The notes under the pieces were generated by a model. It searched no databases and was not told the DNA's origin. It was given only the letters and a program-made list of their open reading frames with translations. The translations under genes and the position numbers were made by a program. Positions 33,238 to 42,296 of a DNA stretch of 64,000 nucleotides are shown piece after piece. Position 1 is the first letter of the stretch. Each line of letters begins with the position of its first letter. The stretch comes from Nocardioides mesophilus. Its GTDB lineage: Bacteria > Actinomycetota > Actinomycetes > Propionibacteriales > Nocardioidaceae. The DNA lies in assembly GCF_014395785.1 (NCBI RefSeq), contig NZ_CP060713.1:1206501-1270500 (forward strand), given 5' to 3'.

Positions 33238-34814
33238 CGCTGCCCCGTCCTGTCGTCATTCGTGGCCGAGGACCCGTCGGTCCGGCCGCCGTCGGAACGG
33301 CTCCCGTCGGTCCGGCTCCCGTCGGTCCGGCCCCCGTCGGTGCGGCTCCACCAGGCGCGGAACGACTCGGTCGGCGGTGCCGGCAGGTCGCGCGCGTCGG
33401 TCCAGGCCGCCCCGGGTCCGGGGAGCCGGGGCATCGCGCGGCGGCCGCCGGGCGACGTACGCCGTCCCAGCCGCCCGGCGACCCGGCCGGCGATCCCGGA
33501 GGCCCGCTCCGCGGCCGCCATCCGTGCCGAGGACGAGAAGATCCACGACGTCGCCCGCATCGCCAGCGCCTCCGGCTTGGGCGGTCGCCGGTGGCCGGCC
33601 TCGGAGCGGTGGGCGTCGACGACCTGGGCGCGCAGGTCCACCAGCACCGACGGGATGTCGATGCGCACCGGGCAGGCCTCGAAGCAGGCGCCGCACAGCG
33701 AGGAGGCGTAGGGCAGCGAGTCGGTCTGCTCGTCGACCCCGACGCCCTTGAGCAGCGGGTTGAGGATCGCGCCGATCGGCCCCGGGTACACCGAGCCGTA
33801 GGCGTGCCCGCCGGTCCGCTCGTAGACCGGGCAGACGTTCAGGCACGCGGAGCAACGGATGCAGCGCAGCGCCTGGCGGCCGACCTCGTCGGCGAGGGCC
33901 CGGGTGCGGCCGTTGTCGATGAGGACGACGTGCACCTCCTGGGGGCCGTCGCCGGGGTGCACGCCGGACCACACCGACGTGTAGGGGTTCATCCGCTCCC
34001 CGGTCGAGGAGCGCGGCAGCAGCTGCAGGAACACGTCGAGGTCCGCCCAGGTCGGCACGAGCTTCTCGATGCCGACCACCGAGACCAGCACCTCCGGCAG
34101 CGTCAGGCACATCCGGCCGTTGCCCTCGGACTCCACGACCACCAGCGAGCCGGTCTCGGCGACCGCGAAGTTGGCGCCGGAGACGGCGACCTTGGCGCGC
34201 AGGAACTTCTCGCGCAGGTGCAGCCGCGCGGCCTCCGCGAGTCGCGGCGGGTCGTCGGTCAGCTCTTCGGGGGCGGGCCGGCCGGCGCCACCCATCCGGT
34301 CGAGGAAGATCTGCCGGATCTCGGCCCGGTTCCGGTGGATCGCCGGCACCAGGATGTGCGACGGCAGGTCGTCCCCGAGCTGCACGATCAGCTCGGCCAG
34401 GTCGGTCTCCCAGGCCGCGATCCCCTCGGCCTCGAGGGCCTCGTTGAGCCCGATCTCCTGCGTGGCCATGGACTTGACCTTCACGACCTCGTCGACGCCG
34501 TGCTTGCGGGCGACCTCGGCCACGACCGCGCAGGCCTCGGCGGCGTCGCGGGCCCAGTGAACGACGGCGCCCTGCGCGGTCAGCGACTCCTCGAGCCGGA
34601 CCAGGTGCTCGTCGAGGTGGCGCAGGGTGTTGTCCTTGATGGCGGCGCCGGCGAGCCGCAGCTCCTCCCAGTCGTCGACCTCGGCGACCACCTTGAGGCG
34701 CTTGGCGCGGATCGTGCCGGTCGCGTGCGCCAGGTTGGCCCGCAGCTGGGTGTCGGCCAACGCCGTACGCGCGGCCTCCGGGAACGCCGGCATCCCGACG
34801 AACGTGGCGCTCAT
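33234..34814 (-). CDS. lutB: Lactate utilization iron-sulfur protein LutB
   Basis: The 526-residue protein combines a LUD domain (VVKVKSMATQEIGLNEALEAEGIAAWETDLAELIVQL; AVAETGSLVVVESEGNGRMCLTLPEVLVSVVGIEKLVPT) with two [4Fe-4S] motifs (CIRCSACLNVCPVY and CGACFEACPVRIDIP). The C-terminus is an Arg/Thr/Asp/Gly repeat tail encoded by five 15-bp repeats at 33274-33348, probably dispensable. The start at 34814 overlaps the lutA stop (ATGA); upstream in-frame sequence is a shadow of lutA. Confidence 0.93.
   Translation of the reverse strand: MSATFVGMPAFPEAARTALADTQLRANLAHATGTIRAKRLKVVAEVDDWEELRLAGAAIKDNTLRHLDEHLVRLEESLTAQGAVVHWARDAAEACAVVAEVARKHGVDEVVKVKSMATQEIGLNEALEAEGIAAWETDLAELIVQLGDDLPSHILVPAIHRNRAEIRQIFLDRMGGAGRPAPEELTDDPPRLAEAARLHLREKFLRAKVAVSGANFAVAETGSLVVVESEGNGRMCLTLPEVLVSVVGIEKLVPTWADLDVFLQLLPRSSTGERMNPYTSVWSGVHPGDGPQEVHVVLIDNGRTRALADEVGRQALRCIRCSACLNVCPVYERTGGHAYGSVYPGPIGAILNPLLKGVGVDEQTDSLPYASSLCGACFEACPVRIDIPSVLVDLRAQVVDAHRSEAGHRRPPKPEALAMRATSWIFSSSARMAAAERASGIAGRVAGRLGRRTSPGGRRAMPRLPGPGAAWTDARDLPAPPTESFRAWWSRTDGGRTDGSRTDGSRSDGGRTDGSSATNDDRTGQR
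33274..33348 (-). repeat. 15-bp coding minisatellite in lutB
   Basis: Five units of CCGTCGGTCCGGCNC-type sequence on the plus strand encode RTDGG/RTDGS repeats at the LutB C-terminus. As 15 bp keeps the frame, copy number can vary without breaking the protein. Confidence 0.8.
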
Positions 34815-35674
34815 CGGCCCTCCTCCGGCGTGGTGCCCGGCCGGGCGTCCGGTGCGGACGCCGGATGACCCGACGGCGAGCCGATCGTGGCCTCCGCACG
34901 GGCGCCGACCGAGGCGGCGTCGACCGGGTGGTCGCCGCCGGGGGTCGACGCGGTGGTGGCGAGCACCTCGGCCAGGTGCATCACCCGGACGCCGGCCCGC
35001 TGCCGCGACAGCATCCCGCCGATGTGCATCAGGCAGGAGGAGTCGCCGGCGACCAGCACCTCGGCGCCGGAGGCGACGGCGTTGCGCGCCTTGTCCGCGC
35101 CCATCGCGATCGAGGTGTCGGCGTTCTTGACCGCGAACGTGCCGCCGAAGCCGCAGCACGACTCCGCGTCCGGCAGCTCGACCAGCCGGATGCCGCGCAC
35201 CTCGCGCAGCAGCGACAGCGGCCGGTCGCCGACGCCGAGCATCCGCAGCGAGTGGCAGGTCGGGTGGTAGGCCACCGCGTGCGGGAACGACGCCCCGACG
35301 TCGGTGACCCCGAGCACGTCGACGAGGAACTCCGTGAGCTCCAGCACCTTGGGCGAAGTCTGCTCGACGGCCGCGGCGAGCGACGCGTCGCCGGAGCGGC
35401 GGGCCACGATCGAGTGCTGGTGCCGGGCCGAGCCAGCGCAGGAGCCGGAGGGCGTCACCACGTAGTCGTAGCCGGCGAAGGTGTCCACGAAGTTGCGCAC
35501 CAGCGGCACCGCCTCGTCGAGGTAGCCGGTGTTGACCATCGGCTGCGCGCAGCAGGTCTGCGTGTTCGGGAAGTCGACCTCGACCCCCAGCCGGCGCAGC
35601 AGCGTCACCACCGCCTTCCCCGCATCGGGGAACATCGCGTCGTTGATACACGTCACCATCAGGGCCACCCGCAT
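34811..35674 (-). CDS. lutA: Lactate utilization protein LutA (CCG-domain oxidoreductase)
   Basis: The 287-residue protein carries two CCG domains: MRVALMVTCINDAMFPDAGKAVVTLLRRLGVEVDFPNTQTCCAQPMVNTGY and YHPTCHSLRMLGVGDRPLSLLREVRGIRLVELPDAESCCGFGGTFAVKNADTS. These bind [Fe-S] clusters and resemble the succinate:quinone oxidoreductase/GlcF C-terminal modules. The last 45 residues are a Pro/Ala/Gly tail. The ATG at 35674 gives the family-typical N-terminus. An alternative ATG at 35686 would overlap the rhamnulokinase stop by 7 bp. There is no room for a separate promoter, so it reads through from the rhamnose genes. Confidence 0.92.
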   Translation of the reverse strand: MRVALMVTCINDAMFPDAGKAVVTLLRRLGVEVDFPNTQTCCAQPMVNTGYLDEAVPLVRNFVDTFAGYDYVVTPSGSCAGSARHQHSIVARRSGDASLAAAVEQTSPKVLELTEFLVDVLGVTDVGASFPHAVAYHPTCHSLRMLGVGDRPLSLLREVRGIRLVELPDAESCCGFGGTFAVKNADTSIAMGADKARNAVASGAEVLVAGDSSCLMHIGGMLSRQRAGVRVMHLAEVLATTASTPGGDHPVDAASVGARAEATIGSPSGHPASAPDARPGTTPEEGR

Positions 35675-35679
35675 AGCGC

Positions 35680-37185
35680 TCACCATTGCACAGACTCGGC
35701 GCGACCGGACCGGGACGAGGCGATCCGCGTCTCGGCCGCGTCCCACCGGTCGGTGCCCAGACCTGCCGCTGAGGATTCGTAGCGCACGACGGCGTGCGTC
35801 TGGCGCACCAACGCCCGCATCGCCGCCGGGTCCGGCAACCGCGCACCCAGCGTCCGGACCTGGACCAGCACGTTGCCGAGCGCCGCCGCTTCCACGGGCC
35901 CGGCGAGCACCGGGACCCCGCACGCGGAGGCGGTGAGACCGCACAGGAGCGAGTTCTGGGAACCGCCGCCCACCACGTGCACCACGTCGACAGGGCGGCC
36001 CGAGAGCCCAGCGGCCTGCTTCACCGCGCGTCGGTAGGCCAGCGCCAGGCTGTCGAGGATGCACCGCACCACTTCGGTCCTCGACCGGGGCACCGGCTGC
36101 CCGGACGCCTCGCAGGCGGCGGCGATCCGTGCCTCCATGTCACCGGGCGGAAGAAACGCCGGCGCCTCGAGGTCGACCACCGACCTGAGCGGATGTACGT
36201 CGGCCGCCCCCGCCAGCACGTCTGCGAGCTCGACGCTCGCGCCACGGGAGCGCCACGTCCGCACCGCCTCGGAGAGCACCCAGAGGCCCGAGACGTTCCG
36301 CAGGAAGCGGATGGTTGCGTCCACGCCGCCCTCGTTGGTGAAGTCGGCTTTCCGCGCGGCCTCGCTGAGCACCGGCTCGTCGAGCTCGACGCCGACGAGC
36401 GACCAGGTGCCCGAGGAGATGTACGCCGCGCGCGAGCGATCCGTGAACGGCACCGCGACGACCGCCGAGGCGGTGTCGTGCGACCCGACGGCGACCACCG
36501 GGGTGGCGTCGGTCAGTCCGAGCTCGGCGGCGACCGCGGGCAGCAGGGTGCCGATGACGGCTCCGGGATCGCGCAGCGCAGGGAGGATCCGCCTCGGCAC
36601 GCCGACGTTCCCGGCCAGCCCCCACGCCCAGTCGCGCGAGCGGACGTCGTACAGCTGGGTGGTGGACGCGTTGGTCCGCTCGGCGCCGACCTCTCCGGTC
36701 AGCCAGTAGGCGAGGAGGTCGGGCACCAGGAGCATCGTCTCCGCGCGGTCGAGCATGGAGCCTTCGGAGGCCAGCTGGTAGAGGGTGTTGAACGGCAGCT
36801 GCTGCAGCCCTGTGGTGGCGTAGAGGTCCGCCTCCCCCACCCTGGAGACGACCCGCTCCCGGATCCCGTCGGTGCGGGAGTCGCGGTAGCAGACCGGGGC
36901 GCCGAGAAGCGTCCCGGAGGAGTCGAGGAGGCCGTAGTCGACGGCCCACGAGTCGATCCCGATGGCGTCGACCGGTCCTCCGGCTGCCGCCTTGCGGAGT
37001 CCGGCGAGCATCTCGGCCCAGATCCGCTCGATGGGCCAGCGGAGCGTGCCGTCGAGGTCCTCGGGCCCGTTGGGGAAGCGGTGCACCTCCTCGAGGTCGA
37101 GCCGGCCCGGTGCCACGCGGCCCACCATGACCCGGCCACTGGTCGCCCCGAGGTCCACCGCGACGACCCGCAGCGGCCGGGCCAC
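35680..37185 (-). CDS. rhaB: Rhamnulokinase (FGGY family)
   Basis: The 501-residue kinase phosphorylates L-rhamnulose to rhamnulose-1-phosphate. It contains VVAVDLGATSGRVMVG (phosphate-1 loop), DAIGIDSWAVDYGLLDSSG (with the catalytic-base Asp region), VAVGSHDTASAVVAVPF and VVHVVGGGSQNSLLCGLTASACGVPVLAGPVEAAALGN. The start is a GTG at 37185, 2 bp after the isomerase stop; longer in-frame extensions lie inside the isomerase gene. It is followed directly by lutA, which links sugar and lactate steps in one transcript. Confidence 0.9.
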   Translation of the reverse strand: MARPLRVVAVDLGATSGRVMVGRVAPGRLDLEEVHRFPNGPEDLDGTLRWPIERIWAEMLAGLRKAAAGGPVDAIGIDSWAVDYGLLDSSGTLLGAPVCYRDSRTDGIRERVVSRVGEADLYATTGLQQLPFNTLYQLASEGSMLDRAETMLLVPDLLAYWLTGEVGAERTNASTTQLYDVRSRDWAWGLAGNVGVPRRILPALRDPGAVIGTLLPAVAAELGLTDATPVVAVGSHDTASAVVAVPFTDRSRAAYISSGTWSLVGVELDEPVLSEAARKADFTNEGGVDATIRFLRNVSGLWVLSEAVRTWRSRGASVELADVLAGAADVHPLRSVVDLEAPAFLPPGDMEARIAAACEASGQPVPRSRTEVVRCILDSLALAYRRAVKQAAGLSGRPVDVVHVVGGGSQNSLLCGLTASACGVPVLAGPVEAAALGNVLVQVRTLGARLPDPAAMRALVRQTHAVVRYESSAAGLGTDRWDAAETRIASSRSGRAESVQW

Positions 37186-37187
37186 CC

Positions 37188-38633
37188 TCAGACCACGCGC
37201 AGTTCGAGGTCGAGCAGGTCGGCGACGGCCCGGAGATCGGGGACCCGGTGTCCGGTGCCGAGAGCCCAGTGGTGGCCGACCCCGCTCCCGGACCACTCGT
37301 CGGTCCACTCGCCCGGGTCACGCCCGAAGTCGACCCGGGAGGTCGTGTTGCCGATAGCCAGCAGCGGTCCGGGCACCACCTCCCCCTCGGAGGCGACGAG
37401 ACAGAAGGTTCCATCGCGGTGTTGACCCAGACCGCACAAGGTGACGGGGCCGTGCCGCACGTCGAACTCGACCGAGACACCCCATCCGCGCTTCCCGTGG
37501 TAGACCCCAAGACCACGGAGCAGGGGTCGCCGCGAGCTGATCGCCAGGTGGGCGGGACCGTCGTGGCCCATCTCGACCACGTCGTCCCGGAAGTTCAGCG
37601 CCTGCAGCTCCGTGAACGAGCCGCCGGCACCGAGCCGGTCCATGACCAGCATGGCCAGCGACGTCCGCAGCTCATACTCACCGACCGTGGGAATGCCTCG
37701 CGCCGTCAGCAGCGAAGCGCCGAGGATCAGACCCGCTCCCACCCGCTCATGCATCTCGCCGTCGAGGCCACGGTGGTAGTAGGCCAGGGAATCCAGCGCG
37801 AAGTCGGCGACCAGACGGTCCAGGGCGACCGACACCCTGGCCGCCCATCGGAAGTCGTCTACCGCCACCGACTCGTCCAGGGTGAACAAGTCCCGGGCGA
37901 GGTCCATCCGGGCCGCCGTCTCGTCGTCGGTGACCTGCTCGACCCTGACCCTCAGATCGTCGATCTCCAGGGTCTCGACGTGACCTCCGAGCTGCGAGGA
38001 GACCAGCGTCGGGTCGGACGAGACGTCCATCATCCCTGGATAGAGGTGACCCATGAGTCCGTGCCGCCCGTGACGGAAGGACGCACGGACTCCGGCCGCC
38101 TTGACCCAGCGGCCGATCCGCGTCCAGGCGCGCTCGTCCTCCACGTAGCCTGAGACGGACCGGAAGTCGATGCCACAACGCTCGAACGCGTTCGCCATCT
38201 CCGGCAGCGGGCACGCCCCGCAGTACGCCAGCCAGGCGCCGGTGTCGAAACTGGCATGGTCCATGGTCTCGCTCGGCTGCAGGTTGAGCAGCAGCACCGG
38301 AGCACCGCTGCGTTGCGCCACCGGCACCAGCATGTTCGCGGTCATGTACGTGGTCAGGAAGCCGATGATCAGGTCGCAGTCGGCCGCCCGCAGCTTCGCG
38401 GCAGCCTCTGCACCTTCCTGCGCGTCCGAGATGAACCCGACGTCGACGACCTCACAGTCCAGGTCCGAAAGCCGGGCGGAGACACGCCGGGCGGATGCCT
38501 GCAGCTGCGGGAGCAACGTCGGGAACTGCGGCCAGTAGGCACCGAGCCCACCCGACACGAGACCCACCCTCGTCTTGCGTGGGCTGATCCGTTCCAGGCC
38601 GGGGGTGATGGAGGCAGCTTCTGTCTGGGTCAT
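37188..38633 (-). CDS. L-fucose/L-arabinose-isomerase-family protein
   Basis: The 481-residue protein has the FucI/AraA-like N-terminal domain (RVGLVSGGLGAYWPQFPTLLPQLQASARRVSARL; DCDLIIGFLTTYMTANMLVPVAQRSGAPVLLLNLQP) and a C-terminal half with GIPTVGEYELRTSLAMLVMDRLGAGGSFTELQALNF...EMGHDGPAHLAIS, where family members place metal-binding Glu and His. It probably interconverts an aldose and ketose. The locus already has a dedicated rhamnose isomerase (40735-41901), so this enzyme may act on a second sugar (L-fucose, L-arabinose or similar). The start ATG is 11 bp after the upstream stop. Confidence 0.82.
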   Translation of the reverse strand: MTQTEAASITPGLERISPRKTRVGLVSGGLGAYWPQFPTLLPQLQASARRVSARLSDLDCEVVDVGFISDAQEGAEAAAKLRAADCDLIIGFLTTYMTANMLVPVAQRSGAPVLLLNLQPSETMDHASFDTGAWLAYCGACPLPEMANAFERCGIDFRSVSGYVEDERAWTRIGRWVKAAGVRASFRHGRHGLMGHLYPGMMDVSSDPTLVSSQLGGHVETLEIDDLRVRVEQVTDDETAARMDLARDLFTLDESVAVDDFRWAARVSVALDRLVADFALDSLAYYHRGLDGEMHERVGAGLILGASLLTARGIPTVGEYELRTSLAMLVMDRLGAGGSFTELQALNFRDDVVEMGHDGPAHLAISSRRPLLRGLGVYHGKRGWGVSVEFDVRHGPVTLCGLGQHRDGTFCLVASEGEVVPGPLLAIGNTTSRVDFGRDPGEWTDEWSGSGVGHHWALGTGHRVPDLRAVADLLDLELRVV

Positions 38634-38644
38634 CTTCGGTCCGA

Positions 38645-40711
38645 TCAGCGGAGGAACGCGGCGGCGACACCGGCGTCGACGGGAATGTGGAGTCCGGTGG
38701 TGTGGCTCAGACTGCCACCGGTGAGCGCGAAGACTGCTGCGGCGACGTTCTCGGGGAGGACCTCGCGCTTGAGCAGGGTCCGCTGGGCATAGAACTCGCC
38801 GAGCTCGGCCTCGGGAACCCCGTAGACGGCGGCTCGCTGCGACCCCCAGCCGTTGGCGAAGATGCCGGACCCCTGGACGACCCCGTCGGGGTTGACGCCG
38901 TTGACGCGGATCCCGTGTGCCCCGAGCTCCGCCGCGAGCAGTCGCACCTGATGGGCCTGGTCCGCCTTGGCCGCCCCGTAGGCGACGTTGTTGGGCCCTG
39001 CGAACACAGCGTTCTTCGAGGAGATGTAGACGATGTCACCCCCCATCGACTGGGCGATCATGGTCTTGGCCGCCGCGCGGGAGACCAGGAACGATCCCTT
39101 GGCCATCACGTCGTGCTGGAGGTCCCAGTCCTGCTCGGTCGTATCCACGAGCGACTTCGAGATCGACAGGCCGGCGTTGTTCACCACCAGGTCGACGCCG
39201 CCGAAGGCGAGCGAGGCGGCGTCCACGGCGGACTGCACCGCCGCGGCGTCCGTCACGTCCGCGGTCACTGCCACTGCTGCGTCAGGACCACCGATGCCCG
39301 CCGCGACCGCACTCGCTGAGTCCGCGTCGAGGTCGGCGACGACCACGCACGCCCCTTCTCGGGCCAGCCTCTCGGCGATGGCCTTGCCGATGCCCGATCC
39401 GGCCCCAGTCACCAGCGCCACCCGGCCGGCCATCGGCGCGGGGGCGGGCGCACGTCGCAGCTTGGCTTCCTCGAGCTCCCAGTACTCGATTCGGAACTTC
39501 TCCGCCTCGTCGATCGGGTCGTACGCCGAAACGGCCTCGGCCCCGCGCATGACGTTGATCGCGTTCACGTAGAACTCGCCGGCCACCCGCGCGGTCAACT
39601 TGTCGGCGCCGTAGCTGAACATCCCGACGCCCGGGACGAGAACGATCGCCGGATCGGCGCCGCGCATCGGCGGCGAGTCGGCGCCGGCGTACCGGCGGTA
39701 GTAGTCCTCATAGGCCCGGCGATAGTCCTGGTGCAGTTCCCGGAGCCTCGCCACCACCGCCTCGAGCGGGGCGTTGCCGGGGAGGTCGAGCACCATCGGA
39801 CGGACCTTGGTCCGCAGGAAGTGGTCGGGACACGACGTGCCGAGGGCCGCGAGCCGGGACAGCTCGGCTCGGGAGCAGAAGTCGAGGACCGCAGGAGCGT
39901 CCATGTAGTGCCCGACCTGACGCGCGTCCGTGGACACGAGACCCCGGATCACCGGCGCGAGTGCGGCTGCTCGATCCCACCGCTCCCGGTCGGGCAACGC
40001 CTCGAACCCCGGGACCTGTGGTCCGAACGGCTCACTGCGCCCGTGTTCGGCAAGGAAGGACTCGGCCGTTCGGATGATCTCCAGTGAGTTGGCTTCACAT
40101 TCGGCGGAGGTGTCTCCCCAGGCAGTGATGCCGTGGCCGCCGAGGATCACGCCGATGGCCGTCGGATTTGCCTCCCTGACCGCAGCGATGTCGAGTCCGA
40201 GCTGGAACCCGGGACGCCGCCACCCGACCCAGGCGACCCGGTCCCCGAAGCACTGCTTGGTCAGAGCCTCACCGTCGGCCGCCGTCGCCAAGGCGATGCC
40301 GGAGTCCGGATGCAGATGATCGATGTGCGCGGCTTCGACGAGGCCGTGCATGGCGGTGTCGATGGACGGCGCGGCGCTCGGCCTGCCGTGCAGGCAGTAG
40401 TCGAAAGCCGACACCATCTCGTCCTCTCGCTCGACTCCGGGATAGACCCGGGTCAGGGCACGGAGCCGGTCGAGGCGCAGCACCGCGAGACCCTCCGGCA
40501 CCAAGGTGCCGAGATGACCACCGGAACCCTTGACCCAGAGGACGTCAGTGAGCTCGCCGGTGACGGGATCGGGGATGCGGCCCTTGGCCGACGTGTTGCC
40601 GCCGGCGAAGTTGGTGTTGCGTCTGTCCGCCCCCAAGGCGTTGCTCCGGGCGATGAGGCTGCTCACCGGATCGTCGGTCGATCTCGCGGAGGAGGAGGGT
40701 GATGCGGTCAT
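38645..40711 (-). CDS. Bifunctional rhamnulose-1-phosphate aldolase / L-lactaldehyde dehydrogenase (RhaEW type)
   Basis: The 688-residue fusion has an N-terminal class II aldolase (TNFAGGNTSAKGRI; zinc-type ligands in HGLVEAAHIDHLHPDSG and GGHGITAWG, about residues 25-420). A C-terminal short-chain dehydrogenase follows (VALVTGAGSGIGKAIAERLA; NNAGLS; YISSKNAVFAGPNNVAYGAAK with the YxxxK pair, about 430-688). Known fusions split rhamnulose-1-phosphate to DHAP and L-lactaldehyde, then oxidise the aldehyde to L-lactate with NAD. The ATG at 40711 is preceded by AGGAG; an upstream TTG at 40738 is less likely. Confidence 0.92.
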   Translation of the reverse strand: MTASPSSSARSTDDPVSSLIARSNALGADRRNTNFAGGNTSAKGRIPDPVTGELTDVLWVKGSGGHLGTLVPEGLAVLRLDRLRALTRVYPGVEREDEMVSAFDYCLHGRPSAAPSIDTAMHGLVEAAHIDHLHPDSGIALATAADGEALTKQCFGDRVAWVGWRRPGFQLGLDIAAVREANPTAIGVILGGHGITAWGDTSAECEANSLEIIRTAESFLAEHGRSEPFGPQVPGFEALPDRERWDRAAALAPVIRGLVSTDARQVGHYMDAPAVLDFCSRAELSRLAALGTSCPDHFLRTKVRPMVLDLPGNAPLEAVVARLRELHQDYRRAYEDYYRRYAGADSPPMRGADPAIVLVPGVGMFSYGADKLTARVAGEFYVNAINVMRGAEAVSAYDPIDEAEKFRIEYWELEEAKLRRAPAPAPMAGRVALVTGAGSGIGKAIAERLAREGACVVVADLDADSASAVAAGIGGPDAAVAVTADVTDAAAVQSAVDAASLAFGGVDLVVNNAGLSISKSLVDTTEQDWDLQHDVMAKGSFLVSRAAAKTMIAQSMGGDIVYISSKNAVFAGPNNVAYGAAKADQAHQVRLLAAELGAHGIRVNGVNPDGVVQGSGIFANGWGSQRAAVYGVPEAELGEFYAQRTLLKREVLPENVAAAVFALTGGSLSHTTGLHIPVDAGVAAAFLR

Positions 40712-40734
40712 GTCGTCGGTGCTCCTGTGACTGT

Positions 40735-41901
40735 TCAAGCGTTCCAGCCGGCCTGTTGACCGTGCGCGCGGTCGGACTCGATCTGCGCCTGGTAGCCGCT
40801 GCGGTGGTACGCCGCGAGCGGGTCCGGGTCGCGTCCGGACTCCTCCCTCAGCTCCCGCAGCAGCGGCCTGACGTCGGTGTTGTAGGCGTCCATCAGCACG
40901 CCGTTGGCGCTCAGCACGTCACCGGACTGCTGCGCGTCCCGCAGAGCCCCTCTATCCACCAGGAGCGCCTTCGCGGTCGCCTCCTGGATGTTCATGACGG
41001 AGCGGATGATCGCCGGGATCTTCGCCTCGATGTTGTGACACTGATCGAGCATGAAGTTGATTCCGTAGGACGGCTCCAGGGCCTCCCCGCGCACGATCTC
41101 GTACATGATGCGGAAGAGTTGGAACGGATCTGCTGCCCCGGCCATCAGATCGTCGTCGGCGTAGAACCGGGAGTTGAAGTCGAAGGCCCCGAGCTTGCCC
41201 TGGCGCAGCAAGAACGCGACGATGAACTCGATGTTCGTCCCCGGTGCGTGGTGACCGGTGTCGATGCACACGAACGCCTTCGGGCCCAGCTCCACGCAGT
41301 GCGCGAACGAGGTACCCCAGTCGGGGACGTCGGTGGCGTAGAACGCCGGCTCGAAGAGCTTGTACTCCAAGAGCATCCGCTGGTTCGCGCCGAGCCGGTC
41401 GTAGGTCTCATGGAGAGCCGCGGAGAGGCGCTCCTGCCGATCGCGCAGATCGTCCTGGCCGGGATAGTTGAGGCCGTCGGCGAACCACAGCTTCAGATCC
41501 CGCGAGCCTGTGGCGTCCATGATCGAGACAGCCTCGAGCAGATGATCGGTCGCCTTCCGGCGGATTCTCGGGTCGGCGTTCGTCACCGAACCAAGCTTGT
41601 AGTCGTCGTCCTGGAACACGTTCGTGTTGATCGCGCCGATGCGGACTCCCGCGTCCTGGGCGAACAGGTTGAGCTTGGCGTAGTCCTCGACCGCGTCCCA
41701 CGGCACGTGGAGTGCGACGCTGGGTGCGACTCCGGTGAGGCGGTGCACCACCGCGGCGTCCGCGATCTTCTCCTCGGGTGTGCGCGGCACCCCGGGCTGG
41801 GCGAACACCTTGAAACGTGTCCCGGAGTTGCCGAACGCCCACGACGGTGTCTCGATCGCCTGCGCCGCAAGGGCTGCCTTCACGGTGGTCGGGTCAGGCA
41901 T
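40735..41901 (-). CDS. rhaI: L-rhamnose isomerase (RhaI type)
   Basis: The 388-residue TIM-barrel enzyme resembles the Pseudomonas-type L-rhamnose isomerase. Metal-ligand segments are LLEYKLFEPAFYATD, AFVCIDTGHHAPGTNIEFIVAFLL and LGAFDFNSRFYADDDLMAGAADPFQLF. It turns L-rhamnose into L-rhamnulose. The ATG at 41901 overlaps the mutarotase stop by 8 bp; a GTG at 41910 is a possible alternative. It sits between the mutarotase and aldolase genes in pathway order. Confidence 0.92.
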   Translation of the reverse strand: MPDPTTVKAALAAQAIETPSWAFGNSGTRFKVFAQPGVPRTPEEKIADAAVVHRLTGVAPSVALHVPWDAVEDYAKLNLFAQDAGVRIGAINTNVFQDDDYKLGSVTNADPRIRRKATDHLLEAVSIMDATGSRDLKLWFADGLNYPGQDDLRDRQERLSAALHETYDRLGANQRMLLEYKLFEPAFYATDVPDWGTSFAHCVELGPKAFVCIDTGHHAPGTNIEFIVAFLLRQGKLGAFDFNSRFYADDDLMAGAADPFQLFRIMYEIVRGEALEPSYGINFMLDQCHNIEAKIPAIIRSVMNIQEATAKALLVDRGALRDAQQSGDVLSANGVLMDAYNTDVRPLLRELREESGRDPDPLAAYHRSGYQAQIESDRAHGQQAGWNA

Positions 41902-42289
41902 CGTGATCACGCTGCTCGTGGCGGCCCTCGAGGTTCGCAGGTTCCGTCCCGTTCAAGGCAACAAGCTGGTCCTCCAGATGGAACACCTCGGGGAGCAGCA
42001 CGAGTCCTTCGTCCGGCGGACGGCCGTCGAGCCCGGTGAAGAGCGAGGCCATGGATTCCTGCCACAGGCCGTTGACCTCAGTGGCCGCCATAGCGGCCTG
42101 GGCCGCATCGAGATCGTCGGCGTCCACGTAGCCGACCAACAGCCCGTCGTCCCGCAGGAAGAGCGAGTAGTTGGACCAACCACTGTCGCGAAGCGCCGCG
42201 AGCATGTCCGGCCACACAGCCTGATGACGACGGACGTACTCGTCCATCTGGTCGGGTCGAACCTGGAGACAGAAGCAGTAGCGGGCCAT
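41894..42289 (-). CDS. rhaM: L-rhamnose mutarotase
   Basis: The 131-residue ferredoxin-like alpha/beta barrel protein shows ARYCFCLQVRPDQMDEYVRRHQAVWPDMLAALRDSGWSNYSLFLRDDGLLVGYVDAD, with the conserved His near residue 22 and the GWxNYSLFLR segment of RhaM. It speeds the alpha/beta anomer exchange of L-rhamnose after uptake. About 25 C-terminal residues extend past the usual family length. AGGAG lies 5 nt before the ATG at 42289. Confidence 0.9.
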   Translation of the reverse strand: MARYCFCLQVRPDQMDEYVRRHQAVWPDMLAALRDSGWSNYSLFLRDDGLLVGYVDADDLDAAQAAMAATEVNGLWQESMASLFTGLDGRPPDEGLVLLPEVFHLEDQLVALNGTEPANLEGRHEQRDHDA

Positions 42290-42296
42290 GGTGCTC

